DNA of 42,458 nucleotides from the NCBI RefSeq assembly GCF_001426755.1, contig NZ_LMFJ01000001.1, positions 1 to 42,458 of the forward strand, read 5' to 3'. The translations under genes and the position numbers were made by a program. The notes under the pieces are model-generated. The model did no database searches. It was not told the origin of the DNA and was given only the letters and a program-made list of their open reading frames with translations. Origin of the DNA: Aeromicrobium sp. Root495. GTDB lineage: Bacteria > Actinomycetota > Actinomycetes > Propionibacteriales > Nocardioidaceae. Positions 42,438 to 42,458 of the stretch are shown here, piece by piece (within the stretch, counting starts at the first letter, position 1; each line of letters starts with the position of its first letter).

Positions 42438-42458
42438 CCTCAGTCCCCGTGACTGGGG
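42438..42458 (+). terminator. Probable tRNA terminator, cut by the window end
   Basis: CCTCAGT pairs with ACTGGGG (one G-U) around a 7-nt loop, starting 10 nt after the tRNA. The stem may continue (AAG upstream) beyond the window edge, where any T-run would lie. Confidence 0.45.

Overview
The window is high-GC (about 70-75%) actinobacterial chromosome. GTG starts, TANNNT -10 boxes sitting directly before start codons, a BldG-type STAS protein, DUF4244 pilins, a GuaB1 enzyme and a K+-independent H+-pyrophosphatase fit a Propionibacteriales-like organism such as a Nocardioides or Aeromicrobium relative. That genus-level placement is inference only. Nothing suggests phage, plasmid, transposase or CRISPR.

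Left part (1-16.9 kb): a surface or exopolysaccharide locus. It starts with the N-terminus of an epimerase-like gene running off the left edge, a secreted GH16 glycoside hydrolase and the purine-salvage enzyme GuaB1. Two translationally coupled FkbM methyltransferase/glycosyltransferase pairs follow (2931-6641). Next come a Wzx-type flippase, another methyltransferase and an SGNH-type protein. A compact five-gene operon (9969-13885) encodes a hexapeptide acyltransferase, a small-molecule-type methyltransferase, an acyl carrier protein, an AMP-forming ligase and a ketoreductase-type SDR. Wzc-like tyrosine autokinase and Wzy/ligase genes close the locus. The parts allow glycan assembly, polymerisation, export and decoration with methyl and possibly acyl groups. 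The ligase/ACP/reductase cassette is the least explained part.

Middle (16.9-26.6 kb): a small zinc-ribbon protein, a methyltransferase, a degenerate Fic-like protein, a HAD-IB hydrolase, then Ssd/CpaE-like, TadA, TadB, TadC, two DUF4244 pilin-like proteins, TadE and a TadE/G-like protein (a Flp/Tad pilus operon), an EamA transporter and a CGNR regulator. The 386-bp gap between the Fic-like and HAD genes is highly structured. It is in the place where an Ms1/6S-like RNA is known in mycobacteria and Streptomyces, and it carries a plausible leftward promoter and terminator.

Right part (26.6-42.5 kb): DUF1998 helicase, BldG, HppA, a class-I methyltransferase, TopA, Tmk, HolB, an alpha/beta-hydrolase peptidase, chorismate mutase and tRNA-Thr(CGU). 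This order, together with the Tad/Ssd/HAD block, resembles what I recall of the Streptomyces bldG-topA region and the mycobacterial Rv3644c-Rv3661 region. Between the methyltransferase and an MFS gene lies an accessory AbiEi/DUF559-like gene, framed by two copies of a 63-bp near-perfect palindrome that has entered the 3' ends of the adjoining reading frames.
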